64,000 bases of DNA from assembly GCA_022184915.1 (NCBI GenBank), contig JAGTJU010000005.1:248001-312000 (forward strand), in the 5' to 3' direction. The notes under the pieces are model-generated. The model did no database searches, had not been told where the DNA came from, and saw nothing but the letters and a program-made list of their open reading frames with translations. Source of the DNA: Myxococcales bacterium (GTDB taxonomy: Bacteria; Myxococcota_A; Polyangia; Fen-1088). The translations under genes and the position numbers were made by a program. Shown here in pieces: positions 53,594 through 63,863 of the stretch. The first letter of the stretch is position 1, and the number at the start of each line of letters is the position of its first letter.

Positions 53594-55822
53594 TCACGAA
53601 CCCAGTCCCTCGTCGGCGAGCAGTGCGGCGGTGGCGGTCGGCCGAACCTCCTGGGGGGGCGTGCGAGGCGCCAGGGCCGTCGTTCCCCGACCGTCGTCGA
53701 TGCCCTGGGCGCGACGGCGCGCCAGCTCCATGAAGCGGTGCTGGCTGCGCAGGGTGGGCACACCGGCGGTGAGCTGCGCGCGTTCGTAGGTGCCGTCCTC
53801 GCGCAGTTGGCGCGCTTTGGCATCGTCGGCCAGCTGGCTGCCCAGGATCTCGTCGACGATGCGCCGCTTGAGGTCGGCGTCTTCGATCGGAAACATTACC
53901 TCGACCCGCCGCACGAAGTTGCGGGGCATCCAGTCCGCGGAAGACAGATAAACCTCCTCGTCCCCCCCGTTTCCAAAGAAGAAGATGCGGGCGTGCTCGA
54001 GGTACCGGTCCACGATACTGATGACGCGGATGTTCTCGCTCGTGCCTTTCACGCCAGGCCGCAAGCAGCAGATGCCCCGAATCAACAAGTCGATCTGCAC
54101 ACCGGCGGCGGACGCACGGTAAAGAGCCCTGATCACCTCGGGATCGACCAGGGCGTTCATCTTCGCCACGATGCGTCCCTTGTCCTTCAGCGCCGCCTCC
54201 CGCTCGATGAGCTCGACCACCCGTTCGCTCAAGCCCACCGGCGCCACGGCAAAGCGCTTCCACGAAGGCGGCGAAGAGTAACCCGTGATCAAGTTGAAGA
54301 GCGCACCCGCGTCATCGGCAAAGTCCTCGCGCGCGGTGAGCAAGGAGAGATCCCCGTAAAGCCTTGCAGTGGCCGGGTTGTAGTTGCCGGTGGACAGGTG
54401 AACGTAGCGCTTGATCCGCCCCAGCTCGCGGCGCACCACGAGACTCATCTTGCAGTGGGTTTTGAGCCCCACGAGCCCGTAGACGACGTGAACGCCCGAT
54501 TCTTCCAGCATCCGAGCCCACTCGATGTTCGATCCTTCGTCGAAGCGGGCCTTGAGCTCGACCACCGCCGTCACCTGCTTGCCATTTTCCGCCGCCCGGA
54601 TGAGCGCCCTCACGATGGGGGAATCGGCGCTGGTGCGGTAAAGCGTTTGTTTGATCGCCAGCACGTTCGGATCGTCGGCCGCTTCCGAGATGAAGTCCAT
54701 GACGTGCTCGAAGCTCTCGTAGGGGTGATGCAGCAGAATGTCACGCTGGCGGATCACCTTGAAGATGTCCTCGTACTCCTGCAGCGGCGGCACGATCTGG
54801 GGGCTGAACGGATCTTCCTTGAAGCCCTTGAGCTCCTCACGCGCGTAAAGCGGCATGAGATCGCCCAGGTTGAGCGGACCGTCGATGAGATAGGTGTCTT
54901 CCGTCTCGAGGCGAAGGGACTTTTGCAAAAACGCAACCACCTCCGCAGGCGCGCTGGCGGCGATCGTCATCCGCACCGCTTGACCACGCTCCCGGCGCCG
55001 CAACTCCTTCTGGATCGTCTTCAGGAGGTCGTCGGCCTCGTCCTCGTCGATGTCGAGGTCGAAGTTGCGAATGATACGGAAAGGGCTGCAGGACATGACC
55101 TTGAAGCCCGGGAACAGATCGCCCACGTGCATTGCAATCACGTCTTCGAGCAAAATGACGGCCGCACGGTCGGGCGCGGCCGCCGGCAGCTCCACGAGCC
55201 GCGGCAGGATGGCCGGCACCTGCACCACCGCGATGATGGACTCCCGCCGGGTCATGCGCTCCTTTTCTTTGCGCAGCAAAATGACCAGGTTCAAGCTGCG
55301 GTTGCGCAGCGTGGGGAAGGGATGGCCCTGGTCCACGGCGAGCGGCGTGAGAACCGGCCACACGTCGCTCCGGAAGTAGCCGTGCACCACGTTCTTCTGC
55401 TCGGAGGACAGCTCCTTGCCCCGCAGAATCCGCAACCCTGCCTTCTCGGCGAGCGAGGGCGCGATGTCGGTCCGCCAGTTGTCGTACTGCCGCCCGACGA
55501 GCTCGTGAACGAAGCGGCTCACCGCCGACAACTGTTCCCGGGGGGACAGGCCGTCCGCGGTGGTCTCTTCAATCCCGCCGCTGAGCTGCTGCTTGAGCCC
55601 TGCCACCCGCACCATGAAAAACTCGTCCAGGTTCGAGGTGACGATCGCCTGGAACTTCAGCCGCTCGGCCAGAGGGACCTGACGGTCGCAGGCTTCGTCG
55701 AGCACACGCGTATTGAACGCCAACCACGACAGCTCTCGGTTGAGAAAGAGCTGCGCTTGGGAGGCATCGCGGGGGGTCGGGAGTCGGTGGGTCTTCGTCG
55801 GTCGCTTTACACGTCGGGCCAT
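53594..55822 (-). CDS. ppk1: Polyphosphate kinase 1
   Basis: 742 residues. It makes polyphosphate from ATP reversibly. FLNRELSWLAFNTRVLDEA and SNLDEFFMVRVAGLK mark the N-domain; VLAIKQTLYRTSADSPIVRALIRAAENGKQVTAVVELKARFDE and the catalytic-His segment KRYVHLSTGNYNPATARLYGDLSLLT mark the phospholipase-D-like halves, and LIRGICCLRPGVKGTSENIRV the C-terminal one. The chosen start begins MARRVKRP; an ATG five codons earlier is possible. The 30-residue C-terminal tail is poorly conserved. Confidence 0.95.
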   Translation of the reverse strand: MARRVKRPTKTHRLPTPRDASQAQLFLNRELSWLAFNTRVLDEACDRQVPLAERLKFQAIVTSNLDEFFMVRVAGLKQQLSGGIEETTADGLSPREQLSAVSRFVHELVGRQYDNWRTDIAPSLAEKAGLRILRGKELSSEQKNVVHGYFRSDVWPVLTPLAVDQGHPFPTLRNRSLNLVILLRKEKERMTRRESIIAVVQVPAILPRLVELPAAAPDRAAVILLEDVIAMHVGDLFPGFKVMSCSPFRIIRNFDLDIDEDEADDLLKTIQKELRRRERGQAVRMTIAASAPAEVVAFLQKSLRLETEDTYLIDGPLNLGDLMPLYAREELKGFKEDPFSPQIVPPLQEYEDIFKVIRQRDILLHHPYESFEHVMDFISEAADDPNVLAIKQTLYRTSADSPIVRALIRAAENGKQVTAVVELKARFDEGSNIEWARMLEESGVHVVYGLVGLKTHCKMSLVVRRELGRIKRYVHLSTGNYNPATARLYGDLSLLTAREDFADDAGALFNLITGYSSPPSWKRFAVAPVGLSERVVELIEREAALKDKGRIVAKMNALVDPEVIRALYRASAAGVQIDLLIRGICCLRPGVKGTSENIRVISIVDRYLEHARIFFFGNGGDEEVYLSSADWMPRNFVRRVEVMFPIEDADLKRRIVDEILGSQLADDAKARQLREDGTYERAQLTAGVPTLRSQHRFMELARRRAQGIDDGRGTTALAPRTPPQEVRPTATAALLADEGLGS

Positions 55823-55924
55823 CGGGAGCCGGACCATCCTAACCGGCGCCCGCCCGACGTCAGGCCAGGCGCGCAACAGTTGTGTGAAATTGTACCAGCC
55901 AACCCGTGGCGCAGCACGCCAACA

Positions 55925-56905
55925 TCACGCCGCGCGCTCGGTCAGCCGGCGCGCGAGATACACCGCACCCTTGACGGGTTCCGTGACCACCGCCACGGAC
56001 GCGGGCCGAAACGGCAGCCGCGCGACGACGTCTTTGCGCAGGGCCGGCTGCCGCGCGAGCAAACTACCTCCGAACGCAAGCGCCGGTCGGTTCATTTTCA
56101 ACGTCTGGCAGACGGCGGTGATGAGCTCGGCCAAGGCGTGGGCGCCGGCCTGGACCAGCCGCCGCGCCTGAAGGTCACCTTGGCGCGCGAGCCGGAACAC
56201 GACGGGAGACAGCTGTGCCAACTCGGCCTTCGCCGTCTGGGGCGCGTAGACGTGAGCCAAGAGTTCGTCGGTGCTCCGCACGCCCAGGTGCTGCATCACA
56301 GCTTGCGCCAACGGCCCCCAGGCCTCGCGCCCATCGGCGGCCCGGACCGTCAAGCGCAGCGCTTCGATGGACAGGTGGTATCCCGAACCTTCGTCGCCGA
56401 TGAGGTGTCCCCAACCTCCTGCCCGCGCCTGCTGTCCCTCCTCGTTGCACGCCCAGGCGATGGAGCCCGTCCCGCTCACCACGGCCACGCCCGCCTCCCT
56501 GCCGGCCGCCGCCAACAAGAGCGCGCCGTCGTTGACCACCCGTGTGCGCTGTGCATAGGCCTGTCGGTGCAGCCAGGCTGAAATGCGACGGTGGTCTGCC
56601 GCCGTATCGGCGCCTGCCATACCCAGGCACAAGGCCGACACCGCTAAGGACGGAAGGCCGGCCTCCTTGCGGGCCTCCGCGACGGCGCCGGCCACCGCGG
56701 CCCACGCCTTCGTCCAGCCGCCCACGTGATGGTTGCTCGAACCCGCCTCACCCCGGCCCACCGTGCGCCCTCGACGATCGGCCAGCAGGGCCAGCGTCTT
56801 TGATCCACCACCGTCGATGCCCAGGAAGAGCTCGCCTGCGCCCCCGCGCGCGGCGTGCACGCGGCGACCCGTTCCAGACGTACCCATGCCGCGTGCGGAG
56901 GTCAT
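55925..56905 (-). CDS. BadF/BadG-type ATPase, N-acetylglucosamine-kinase-like
   Basis: 326 residues. The ASKHA fold shows FLGIDGGGSKTLALLADRRG (phosphate 1), ALCLGMAGADTAAD, VVNDGALLLAAAG, VAVVSGTGSIAWAC (phosphate 2) and GWGHLIGDEGSGYHLS, characteristic of eukaryote-like GlcNAc kinases and glucosamine kinases. It probably phosphorylates an amino sugar, for example from cell-wall turnover or chitin. TATACT lies 13 nt before the ATG, so the message may be nearly leaderless. An alternative ATG is 18 nt downstream. Confidence 0.85.
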   Translation of the reverse strand: MTSARGMGTSGTGRRVHAARGGAGELFLGIDGGGSKTLALLADRRGRTVGRGEAGSSNHHVGGWTKAWAAVAGAVAEARKEAGLPSLAVSALCLGMAGADTAADHRRISAWLHRQAYAQRTRVVNDGALLLAAAGREAGVAVVSGTGSIAWACNEEGQQARAGGWGHLIGDEGSGYHLSIEALRLTVRAADGREAWGPLAQAVMQHLGVRSTDELLAHVYAPQTAKAELAQLSPVVFRLARQGDLQARRLVQAGAHALAELITAVCQTLKMNRPALAFGGSLLARQPALRKDVVARLPFRPASVAVVTEPVKGAVYLARRLTERAA

Positions 56906-56917
56906 CGACGCCGCACG

Positions 56918-56960
56918 AGTATAGGCCAAACGCGCGCGGCGCACCCGGCGGCCGTATACT
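56918..56960. promoter_or_regulatory. Divergent promoter pair with TATACT boxes
   Basis: In a 62-bp divergent gap, TATACT is found on the minus strand (56918-56923) 13 nt before the kinase ATG and on the plus strand (56955-56960) 8 nt before the aminopeptidase ATG. Each is close to a -10 consensus and would place transcription start at or within a few bases of the start codon. No -35 box is obvious in the GC-rich middle. Confidence 0.45.
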
Positions 56961-56967
56961 TGGGGGG

Positions 56968-58362
56968 ATGGATCTGTCTTCATACGAAGCGGCCCCTTTC
57001 GCGCGACGACGTGAGAACCTGGCCAAAGCGCTCGGCAGCGCCAGGGCGTTGATCGCCGCAGGCCTGCCCAGCCCCCGAAACTACCTGGCCAACACCTATC
57101 CCTATCGGGCCGGCAGCCATTTCCTTTATTTGTTCGGCTTGCCCTTGCGGGGAGCATTCGGTTTCTACGATGGGAACGCTTACACGGTGTTTGCGCCCGA
57201 ACCCGAACCGGCCAATGCGCTCTGGCATGGCCCCGAGCCCTCTTTGGCGGACCTTGCGACGGCGCTCGGGTGTCGTGTACGCCCGCTCGGCGAGCTCGAG
57301 GACGTGCTCGCCGGCGGCGGCACGATGACGCTTCCCGCGCCCGACTTTCGGACCTGTGCCCACCAAAGCCGTCTGGTGGGGCACCCTGTGCAGACCGGAG
57401 CGATCGACGAAGCCGATCACGCGCTGGCCGATGCCCTCGTGGCCCTGAGACTGATCCACGACGACGCAGCCATCGCGCAGATGCGCCAAGCGGTGAGCGC
57501 CACGGTGGCGGCACACGCGGCCGGTATGGCAGCCACCCGCCCGGGCCGCAGGGAAAGCGAAGTACGGGCCAGTATGGAGGCCGAGATCATCGCCCGCGGG
57601 CTCACGGTGGCCTACGGTTCAATCGTCACGGTCCACGGCGAGGTGCTGCACAACGAGCATCACGGCCACCTCGTCACGGCCTCCGACCTGCTGCTCGCCG
57701 ACGTGGGTGCCGAGAGCAGCGGCGGCTTCGCGAGCGACGTCACGCGGACGTGGCCGGCTTCGGGACGGTTCTCACCCACCCAGCGAGAGGTCTACGCGAT
57801 GGTGCTGGCGGTGCAACAGGGTCTCGTGGCGGCCGTAAGACCCGGGGCGCGGTATCGGGATCTGCACATGATGGCCCTCAGAACGATGGGCCAAGGCCTG
57901 GTCGACCTTGGGATCCTGCAGGGAGACCTCGACACGCTCGTGGAGGAAGGCGCCGTGTCCTTATTTTTTCCTCACGGCACCGGTCACCTCCTCGGGCTCG
58001 ACGTCCACGACATGGAAGATCTGGGTGACCGCGCCGGCTACGCCCCGGGACGGCAACGCACAAAGAACTTCAAGCTGCGCACCTTGCGCCTGGATCGCGA
58101 CCTGCAGACCGGGATGGCGGTCACCATAGAACCCGGCTTCTATCAAGTGCCCGCCATCCTGGAACACCCTGACCTTGGCCAGGACCCGAAGCTTCGCCAG
58201 ATGGTGAACTGGGCCAAGCTCGCGCGCTTCGCAGACGTCCGCGGCATCCGCATCGAAGACGACGTGCTCGTCACCCAGGAGGGGCACGAAGTGCTGAGCG
58301 CGGCCATTCCCAAGAACGTGGCCGACGTGGAAGCGGCCGTGCACCAGGACGCAGCCGCGTAG
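56968..58362 (+). CDS. M24 family Xaa-Pro aminopeptidase
   Basis: 464 residues. The N-terminal domain (YRAGSHFLYLFGLPLRGAF) is followed by the pita-bread catalytic domain. Metal ligands are visible in LLLADVGAESSGGFASDVTRTWP (two Asp), FFPHGTGHLLGLDVHD (His), VTIEPGFYQVP (Glu) and RIEDDVLVT (Glu). It removes N-terminal residues before proline. The ATG follows a run of six G, too close to act as a normal ribosome site, and a TATACT box is 8 nt upstream, suggesting a leaderless message. Divergent from the amino-sugar kinase. Confidence 0.92.
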   Translation: MDLSSYEAAPFARRRENLAKALGSARALIAAGLPSPRNYLANTYPYRAGSHFLYLFGLPLRGAFGFYDGNAYTVFAPEPEPANALWHGPEPSLADLATALGCRVRPLGELEDVLAGGGTMTLPAPDFRTCAHQSRLVGHPVQTGAIDEADHALADALVALRLIHDDAAIAQMRQAVSATVAAHAAGMAATRPGRRESEVRASMEAEIIARGLTVAYGSIVTVHGEVLHNEHHGHLVTASDLLLADVGAESSGGFASDVTRTWPASGRFSPTQREVYAMVLAVQQGLVAAVRPGARYRDLHMMALRTMGQGLVDLGILQGDLDTLVEEGAVSLFFPHGTGHLLGLDVHDMEDLGDRAGYAPGRQRTKNFKLRTLRLDRDLQTGMAVTIEPGFYQVPAILEHPDLGQDPKLRQMVNWAKLARFADVRGIRIEDDVLVTQEGHEVLSAAIPKNVADVEAAVHQDAAA

Positions 58363-58425
58363 CGGCGCCCCGAGGCTTGGCGCGCCCGGGGGCAAGCTGT
58401 TAGAAGCGCAGGCAAGGAGCACGAG

Positions 58426-59613
58426 ATGTCCAGCACCTACCCGAAGGACGCGTTCAGCCCCAAACGAGAAGATCACTTCACCTTCGGGCTGTGGACGGTC
58501 GGCAACCGGGGCCGCGACCCCTTTGGAGATGCGGTCCGTGCGCCTCTGGCCCCCACCCGCATCGTCGAAAAGCTCTCCGAGCTTGGCGCCTACGGCGTGA
58601 ACTTGCACGACAACGATCTGGTTCCCCTCGACGCAACGGCCGCAGAACGAGATCGCATCGTCTCCGAGTTCAAGCGGGCGCTCGACGCCACGGGCATGAA
58701 AGTGCCCATGGCCACGACGAACCTGTTTTACGACGCAGCTTTCAAGGAAGGTGCGTTCACGAGCAACGATGCCCGGGTGCGAGCGTTTGCCCTACAAAAG
58801 ACGATGCGCTCGATCGATCTCGGCGTTGAGCTCGGCGCCAAGACCTACGTGTTTTGGGGCGGTCGCGAGGGTCTCGAGACCAACGCATGCAAGAGCCCTC
58901 AGGACGCGCTCAAACGCTTCCGCGAGTGCCTGAACTATTTGTGCGAATACGCCATCGATCGAGGGTACGATCTCAAGTTCGCGCTCGAAGCCAAGCCCAA
59001 CGAACCCCGCGGCGACATCTTCCTCCCGACGTCCGGCCACATGCTGGCGTTCATCTATACGCTGGATCACCCGAACATGGTCGGGCTCAACCCGGAAACG
59101 GCACACGAGCAGATGCCCGGGCTCGACTTCTCTCACGCCGTGGGACAGGCCCTCGAGGTGGGGAAGCTGTTCCACATCGACCTCAACGGCCAAAAGCCGG
59201 GTCGCTACGACCAGGACCTGCGCTTTGGCAGCGAAGACCAGAAGGGGGCCTTCTTCCTGGTCAAGCTGCTCGAAGACGCCAAGTGGCAGGGCATGCGGCA
59301 CTTCGACAGCCACGCCTACCGCACCGAAGACGAAGCGGGCGTTTGGGATTTCGCCTACTACAGCATGCGGACGTACAAAATTCTCAAGGACAAGGTCGCC
59401 CGCTTCCACGCGGATCCCGAGATCCAGGCCCTCCTTGCCCAGCTCGGCGCAAAGGACCGCTCCGGCGCCTGGAGCGGAAGCGTGCGTTACAGCCGCGACC
59501 ACGCCTCGCGCCTTTTGGATGCCGCGTTCGACCTCGACGCCCTCCGCACCCAGGGGTTTGCTTACGAGCGACTGGACCAGCTCACAACCGAGCTGCTCTT
59601 GGGGGTGCGCTGA
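58426..59613 (+). CDS. xylA: Xylose isomerase
   Basis: 395 residues, the class I (actinobacterial-type) length. It converts xylose to xylulose and glucose to fructose. Active-site segments: [11 protein letters not shown] (catalytic His and Asp), [29 protein letters not shown] (metal Glu and Lys), [33 protein letters not shown] and [19 protein letters not shown] precedes the ATG by about 7 nt. No xylulokinase or xylose transporter gene is adjacent in this window. Confidence 0.96.
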   Translation: MSSTYPKDAFSPKREDHFTFGLWTVGNRGRDPFGDAVRAPLAPTRIVEKLSELGAYGVNLHDNDLVPLDATAAERDRIVSEFKRALDATGMKVPMATTNLFYDAAFKEGAFTSNDARVRAFALQKTMRSIDLGVELGAKTYVFWGGREGLETNACKSPQDALKRFRECLNYLCEYAIDRGYDLKFALEAKPNEPRGDIFLPTSGHMLAFIYTLDHPNMVGLNPETAHEQMPGLDFSHAVGQALEVGKLFHIDLNGQKPGRYDQDLRFGSEDQKGAFFLVKLLEDAKWQGMRHFDSHAYRTEDEAGVWDFAYYSMRTYKILKDKVARFHADPEIQALLAQLGAKDRSGAWSGSVRYSRDHASRLLDAAFDLDALRTQGFAYERLDQLTTELLLGVR

Positions 59614-59742
59614 TCCTGCGAGCCTTTGCACGACCCACGCAAGCCGTTCGCGATTCGACCCCGGTAGCCGAGCCGAAGAGGCCCAACGTCCGGGAACGGC
59701 CTTTGCAGAACCTCACGGAGGATACCAACCGAGAGGCACGCC

Positions 59743-61002
59743 ATGTCGAAACTCAAGGTCGTCGTCGCAGGGGCCGGGTTTGCCGGACTCGAGACCGCTT
59801 TTCTCCTCCGGCACCGGCTTCACGAGAAGGTCGACCTCACCCTTGTCTCGAACGAATCCGATTTTTCGTTCCGGCCAAACAGCATCTACATTCCCTTCGG
59901 CTCGGACGAACAGGACCTGAAGATCCCCCTCGTCGAGCCCACGACCCGCCAGAACATCCGCCTGATGCAGGCTTCCGTGCAGGACGTGGATCCCATCACG
60001 AAGACGCTCTACACCGACGGGGGAAGGCTTACCTTCGATAAGCTGATCATCGCCACGGGGGCCGGCATGCGTCCTCAGGAAATCCCTGGGCTCGATCGCT
60101 TCGGCGCCACGATCTGGACACCGAAGGCCATGAGGCAGCTTGGGGTCGCGATCGAACGCGTCATTTCACGCGCGCAAGAGGGCAAGGCAAGCACGATGCT
60201 CTTCCTCATTCCTCCGAACAACAAGTGTGCGGGTCCACTTTACGAGATCGTCATGATGACCGAGACCCACCTGAGAAGAAAAGGTGTGCGCAAGAGCGTA
60301 AAGCTCGTGTGGACCACCTCGGAATCGAGCTACGTGCAGGCCTTCGGTCCCCGTCTGCATGAGCTGGTGACGGAGGAGTTTGCCAACCGGGGCATCGAGG
60401 GTCACGTCGCCAAAGTCGTCAGGGAGGTGTCAGAGGCGAGCGTGAGCTTCGCCGACGGAGACGTCATCCCCTATGACGAACTGGTCTCGTTCCCACCCTA
60501 TGTGGCGGCCGTAAGCTATCCGGCCCTGCCCGGCGACGACCGAGGCTTCATCGCAACGGAGTTCGAGAGCCGCCGCGTACGACGACACGAGCACGTGTAC
60601 GCCCCTGGCGACGCCGGAGACTTCCCGGTCAAGCAAGCTTTCCTGGCGTTCCTTCAGGCCGACGCGGTGGCCGAAGACATCGCAGCCGATGTGCTAGGTC
60701 ACGAGCGACCGCGCGTCACCTTCGATCCCGTCTCCATGTGTGTCATGGAGCAGTTCGACAAAGCGACCTTCGCTCAGGTGCCGTTGCGGCTCACGGGAGA
60801 TCCCAAACGCCCCGTCGAGGTGCGTCCTGACGCTGGACGCGACTATCGCGTGGGCTCGAGTCCCACGTGGCGACTGGGGAAAAAGCTGCTGGGGCTCTAC
60901 CTGCCCATGCGCTTCCGGGCGGGCGAGCCCTTCCATGCCGGTGCCGCCTGGCAGATGATGGACGTTGGCTTGAAGGCCATGTCCGGCGTGCTGGCACATT
61001 GA
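59743..61002 (+). CDS. FAD-dependent oxidoreductase, sulfide:quinone-reductase-like
   Basis: 419 residues. VVVAGAGFAGLETAFLL is the FAD-binding start; DKLIIATGAGMRP and HVYAPGDAGDFPVKQAFLAFLQADAVAEDI the other FAD motifs. NNKCAGPLYEI (Cys162) corresponds to the catalytic Cys of sulfide:quinone reductases and flavocytochrome c; only one other Cys (333) is present, so the three-Cys set of type I enzymes is incomplete. The C-terminal LYLPMRFRAGEPFHAG segment could form the membrane-touching amphipathic helix. Substrate not certain. GAGAGG lies upstream. Converges on the DUF190 gene. Confidence 0.8.
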   Translation: MSKLKVVVAGAGFAGLETAFLLRHRLHEKVDLTLVSNESDFSFRPNSIYIPFGSDEQDLKIPLVEPTTRQNIRLMQASVQDVDPITKTLYTDGGRLTFDKLIIATGAGMRPQEIPGLDRFGATIWTPKAMRQLGVAIERVISRAQEGKASTMLFLIPPNNKCAGPLYEIVMMTETHLRRKGVRKSVKLVWTTSESSYVQAFGPRLHELVTEEFANRGIEGHVAKVVREVSEASVSFADGDVIPYDELVSFPPYVAAVSYPALPGDDRGFIATEFESRRVRRHEHVYAPGDAGDFPVKQAFLAFLQADAVAEDIAADVLGHERPRVTFDPVSMCVMEQFDKATFAQVPLRLTGDPKRPVEVRPDAGRDYRVGSSPTWRLGKKLLGLYLPMRFRAGEPFHAGAAWQMMDVGLKAMSGVLAH

Positions 61003-61030
61003 ACGCGGCCTCGCGGGGCCCGTCGTTTGC

Positions 61031-61324
61031 TCAGCGGTGCTCGGCGGGAAAGGTGATGATGTGGTGGGGCGCGATCATCGTCTTGAGGTAGGCGATCGTC
61101 TCGGCGACGCGCTCACGATCATCGAAGAACTCCAGCACCACGGGGGGATCGGTGGGTTCACTGGGATCGACGGACTCGGGCATCGTGGGGCCAAACCCAG
61201 CGATTCCCTTGAACACCGTCATGCCGCGCAGACGCCCCGACTCGCGCAGCAGGTTCATGACTTTGCGCAGCCGTGCCCTGGACTCGGTCACGTAGACCCG
61301 CACCACCAGGATTGCCGACGACAT
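61031..61324 (-). CDS. DUF190 family PII-like protein
   Basis: 97 residues. RVYVTESRARLRKVMNLLRESGRLRGMTVFKGIAGFG matches DUF190, a PII-like fold, with PVVLEFFDDRERVAETIAYLKTMI as the second half. Family members are thought to bind nucleotides and regulate neighbours; some sit next to CrcB fluoride channels, but none is seen here. It converges on the sulfide:quinone-reductase-like gene and precedes fabF's stop by about 65 nt on the complementary order. Confidence 0.85.
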   Translation of the reverse strand: MSSAILVVRVYVTESRARLRKVMNLLRESGRLRGMTVFKGIAGFGPTMPESVDPSEPTDPPVVLEFFDDRERVAETIAYLKTMIAPHHIITFPAEHR

Positions 61325-61391
61325 CGTGTGCCCTCCTGCCTCTCATCGAGCGAACGGAAGGCACACTTGAGCCGGGCCACCCGGCTTGTCC

Positions 61392-62633
61392 TCAGGCGTT
61401 GCGGCCGAGGATCAAGCAGGCGTTCGTGCCACCGAAGCCGAAGCTGTTCGACAACGCCACCTTCACCGGCACCTCGCGGGCCGTGTTGGGCACGTAGTCG
61501 AGGTCACAGTCAGGGTCTGGCGTCGTGTAATTGATCGTGGGCGGAACAACGCCCCGAGCGACGGCCAACGCGCAGATGGCGGTTTCCACACCCCCTGCAG
61601 CGCCCAGCATGTGGCCCGTCATCGACTTCGTGGAGCTCACCATCAGCCGGCGGGCGTGGTCTCCGAACACCTTCTTGATCGCAAGCGACTCGTTGGTGTC
61701 GTTCATCTTCGTCGAGGTGCCGTGGGCATTGATGTAGTCCACGTCCTCGGGGCGCAGGCCCGCGTCTTTGAGCGCCAGCTTCATGCACCGCTGGGCCCCC
61801 TCCGCTTCCGGCGCCGGAGCGGTGATGTGGTGGGCGTCGGAGTTCGCCGCGTAGCCCATCATGCGGGCGTAGATCTTCGCACCCCGAGCCTTTGCGTGCT
61901 CCAACTCTTCGAGCACCAGGATGCCCGCACCTTCGGACATCACGAAGCCGTCGCGGTCGTGGTCGAAGGGGCGCGAGGCCGCCGTGGGATCGTCGTTCCG
62001 TGTGGACAGAGCCCGAGCGGCGTTGAAGCCCCCCACGCCGAGCGTGGTAATCGTCGACTCGGTCCCCCCGCAGATCATCGCATCGGCGTAGCCGTGCTGA
62101 ATGAGCCGCATGGCATCACCGATGGCGTGGGCACCCGTCGAACAAGCCGAAACGTGGCTGTAGTTCGGCCCCTTGGCGCCGTGACGAATCGATATCTGCC
62201 CCGGAGCCAAGTTGATGATGATGCCGGGAACGAAGAAAGGAGATACCCCGTGGCGGGGCCCCTTCTCCCGGATCGTGTCGTGGGTGCGCTCGATCGTGGT
62301 GATGCCGCCAAGACCAGCGCCCACGAAAACCCCCACCCGCTCCGCGAACTCACCTTCGATCTTCAGCCCCGAATCCTCGACCGCCATCGCAGCCGCGCCC
62401 ACGGCGAACTGAATGAAGATGTCCATCGACTTCGCATCCCGCGCGGTCATCCAGCGCGTGGGATCGAAGCCCTTGACCTCGCCTGCAATCTGCGTGGCGT
62501 AGTTGGAGGTGTCGAACCTCGTGATCCGCCCAATGCCGGAGCGACCCGCGAGCAAACCCTGCCAGGTTTCCTCGGTGCCGATACCCACGGGGGTGATGAG
62601 GCCGATGCCGGTGACAACCACTGTGCGCGACAT
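61392..62633 (-). CDS. fabF: 3-oxoacyl-ACP synthase II
   Basis: 413 residues. It extends acyl-ACP with malonyl-ACP. [17 protein letters not shown] starts the protein; the catalytic Cys is in [15 protein letters not shown], and the two His in [13 protein letters not shown] and [27 protein letters not shown] closes it. GAGGAG lies about 10 nt before this ATG; the 14 codons open further upstream are not conserved. Last gene of the fab operon in this window, 120 nt after acpP. Confidence 0.96.
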   Translation of the reverse strand: MSRTVVVTGIGLITPVGIGTEETWQGLLAGRSGIGRITRFDTSNYATQIAGEVKGFDPTRWMTARDAKSMDIFIQFAVGAAAMAVEDSGLKIEGEFAERVGVFVGAGLGGITTIERTHDTIREKGPRHGVSPFFVPGIIINLAPGQISIRHGAKGPNYSHVSACSTGAHAIGDAMRLIQHGYADAMICGGTESTITTLGVGGFNAARALSTRNDDPTAASRPFDHDRDGFVMSEGAGILVLEELEHAKARGAKIYARMMGYAANSDAHHITAPAPEAEGAQRCMKLALKDAGLRPEDVDYINAHGTSTKMNDTNESLAIKKVFGDHARRLMVSSTKSMTGHMLGAAGGVETAICALAVARGVVPPTINYTTPDPDCDLDYVPNTAREVPVKVALSNSFGFGGTNACLILGRNA

Positions 62634-62753
62634 GTCGTGCTCGTGCTCCTCTAGACGCGTTTTTGATGCAGGCAAAGAACCCCTGCGGGGGTCTTCCAGA
62701 TGCCGCCGCCCATGGCTCGGGAGGCGGTCGTGGGCCTGGCCGCAGGGAACCTC

Positions 62754-62993
62754 TTACGAGGCGTGATTCTTGATGTAGTTGATGGCGTCGCCGACGGTCT
62801 TGATCTTCTCGGTCTCTTCGTCGGGAATTTCGAGCTTGAAGGACTCTTCCAAAGCCAGGACCAGCTCCACGATCGCCAGCGAGTCAGCCTTCAAATCCTC
62901 GGTGAAGGATGCGCTCGGGACCACCTTGTCGGGCTCCACCTCGAGCTGCTCGGAGATGAGCTTGATGACTTTCTCTTCGACGTTGTCGGCCAT
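62754..62993 (-). CDS. acpP: Acyl carrier protein
   Basis: 79 residues, acidic. The phosphopantetheine attachment Ser lies in [18 protein letters not shown] (usual text DSLD, here DSLA). [20 protein letters not shown] is the typical third and fourth helix. It carries the growing acyl chain. Lies between fabG and fabF in the same direction. Confidence 0.97.
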   Translation of the reverse strand: MADNVEEKVIKLISEQLEVEPDKVVPSASFTEDLKADSLAIVELVLALEESFKLEIPDEETEKIKTVGDAINYIKNHAS

Positions 62994-63071
62994 TGTCGTT
63001 CCTTTTTCGTTTGTGATTCGTCTCGGTGTTTGACTTGCCCTAGAGCGTCAAAACCTTCAGGGTGCGGTAAC

Positions 63072-63827
63072 TTACATCAGAAGACCGCCGTTGACCCGCA
63101 AAACCTGACCGGTGATGTAGGCGGCCGTCGGACCTGCCAAAAACGCCACAGCGCCGGCGATGTCCTCGGGTTTGCCCACCCGGCCCAGCGGAATTTGCTG
63201 AGTCAATTCGGCACGTTTGGCTTCGGGAAGCTCAGACGCGGTCATGTCCGTGTCAATCCAGCCCGGGGCCACCGCGTTCACGGTGAGGCCGCGGCTGGCG
63301 TACTCCCTGGCCCAGGTCTTGGTGAGGCCAATGAGCCCCGCCTTGGCGGCCACGTAGGGGGCTTGACCGGCGTTGCCCATTTCGGCCACCACCGACGTGA
63401 TGTTGATGATGCGTCCCGATTCCTTCGCCTTCATGAGCGGGCGAAGCGCGGCGCGCGTGCAGTTGAAAGCCCCCGTGAGGTTCACCGCCAGGGCGCGTTG
63501 CCAATCGGCATCCTTCGCCCCCAGGGTGAGGGCGTTCACGGCGATGCCGGCGTTGTTCACCAGCACGTGCACTCCCCCGAGCTCGGCCGCGATGTCCTTG
63601 AAGGCCTGGTTGACGCCCTCGGCATCGGCCACGTCGAAGCGCTTGAGCGCCGCCTCGCCGCCTGCGGCCCGCACGGACGCGGCCGTCTCGATGGCCGCGG
63701 CTTCATTCGAGGTGTAGTTCACCACGACCCGGGCGCCCTCCGCGCCGAGAGCCACGCAAATGGCCCGACCGATTCCGCGAGAGCCGCCAGTGACGACGAC
63801 CACTTTCCCTTCGAGACAACGTGACAT
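63072..63827 (-). CDS. fabG: 3-oxoacyl-ACP reductase
   Basis: 251 residues, short-chain dehydrogenase. [19 protein letters not shown] binds [17 protein letters not shown] the NNAG strand, and the catalytic triad is Ser in [12 protein letters not shown], Tyr and Lys in [12 protein letters not shown]. It reduces 3-oxoacyl-ACP in fatty-acid elongation. Follows fabD by 36 nt and precedes acpP by 78 nt. Confidence 0.96.
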   Translation of the reverse strand: MSRCLEGKVVVVTGGSRGIGRAICVALGAEGARVVVNYTSNEAAAIETAASVRAAGGEAALKRFDVADAEGVNQAFKDIAAELGGVHVLVNNAGIAVNALTLGAKDADWQRALAVNLTGAFNCTRAALRPLMKAKESGRIINITSVVAEMGNAGQAPYVAAKAGLIGLTKTWAREYASRGLTVNAVAPGWIDTDMTASELPEAKRAELTQQIPLGRVGKPEDIAGAVAFLAGPTAAYITGQVLRVNGGLLM

Positions 63828-63863
63828 GTATTTTCCTTTCGCGACGTTCGCGTTCGCGGGGCT

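Noticed and set aside
53582-56581. A 999-codon open frame on the plus strand across ppk1 and the kinase gene
   Set aside because: It is antisense to two clear genes and reads as low-complexity Arg/His/Gly sequence.
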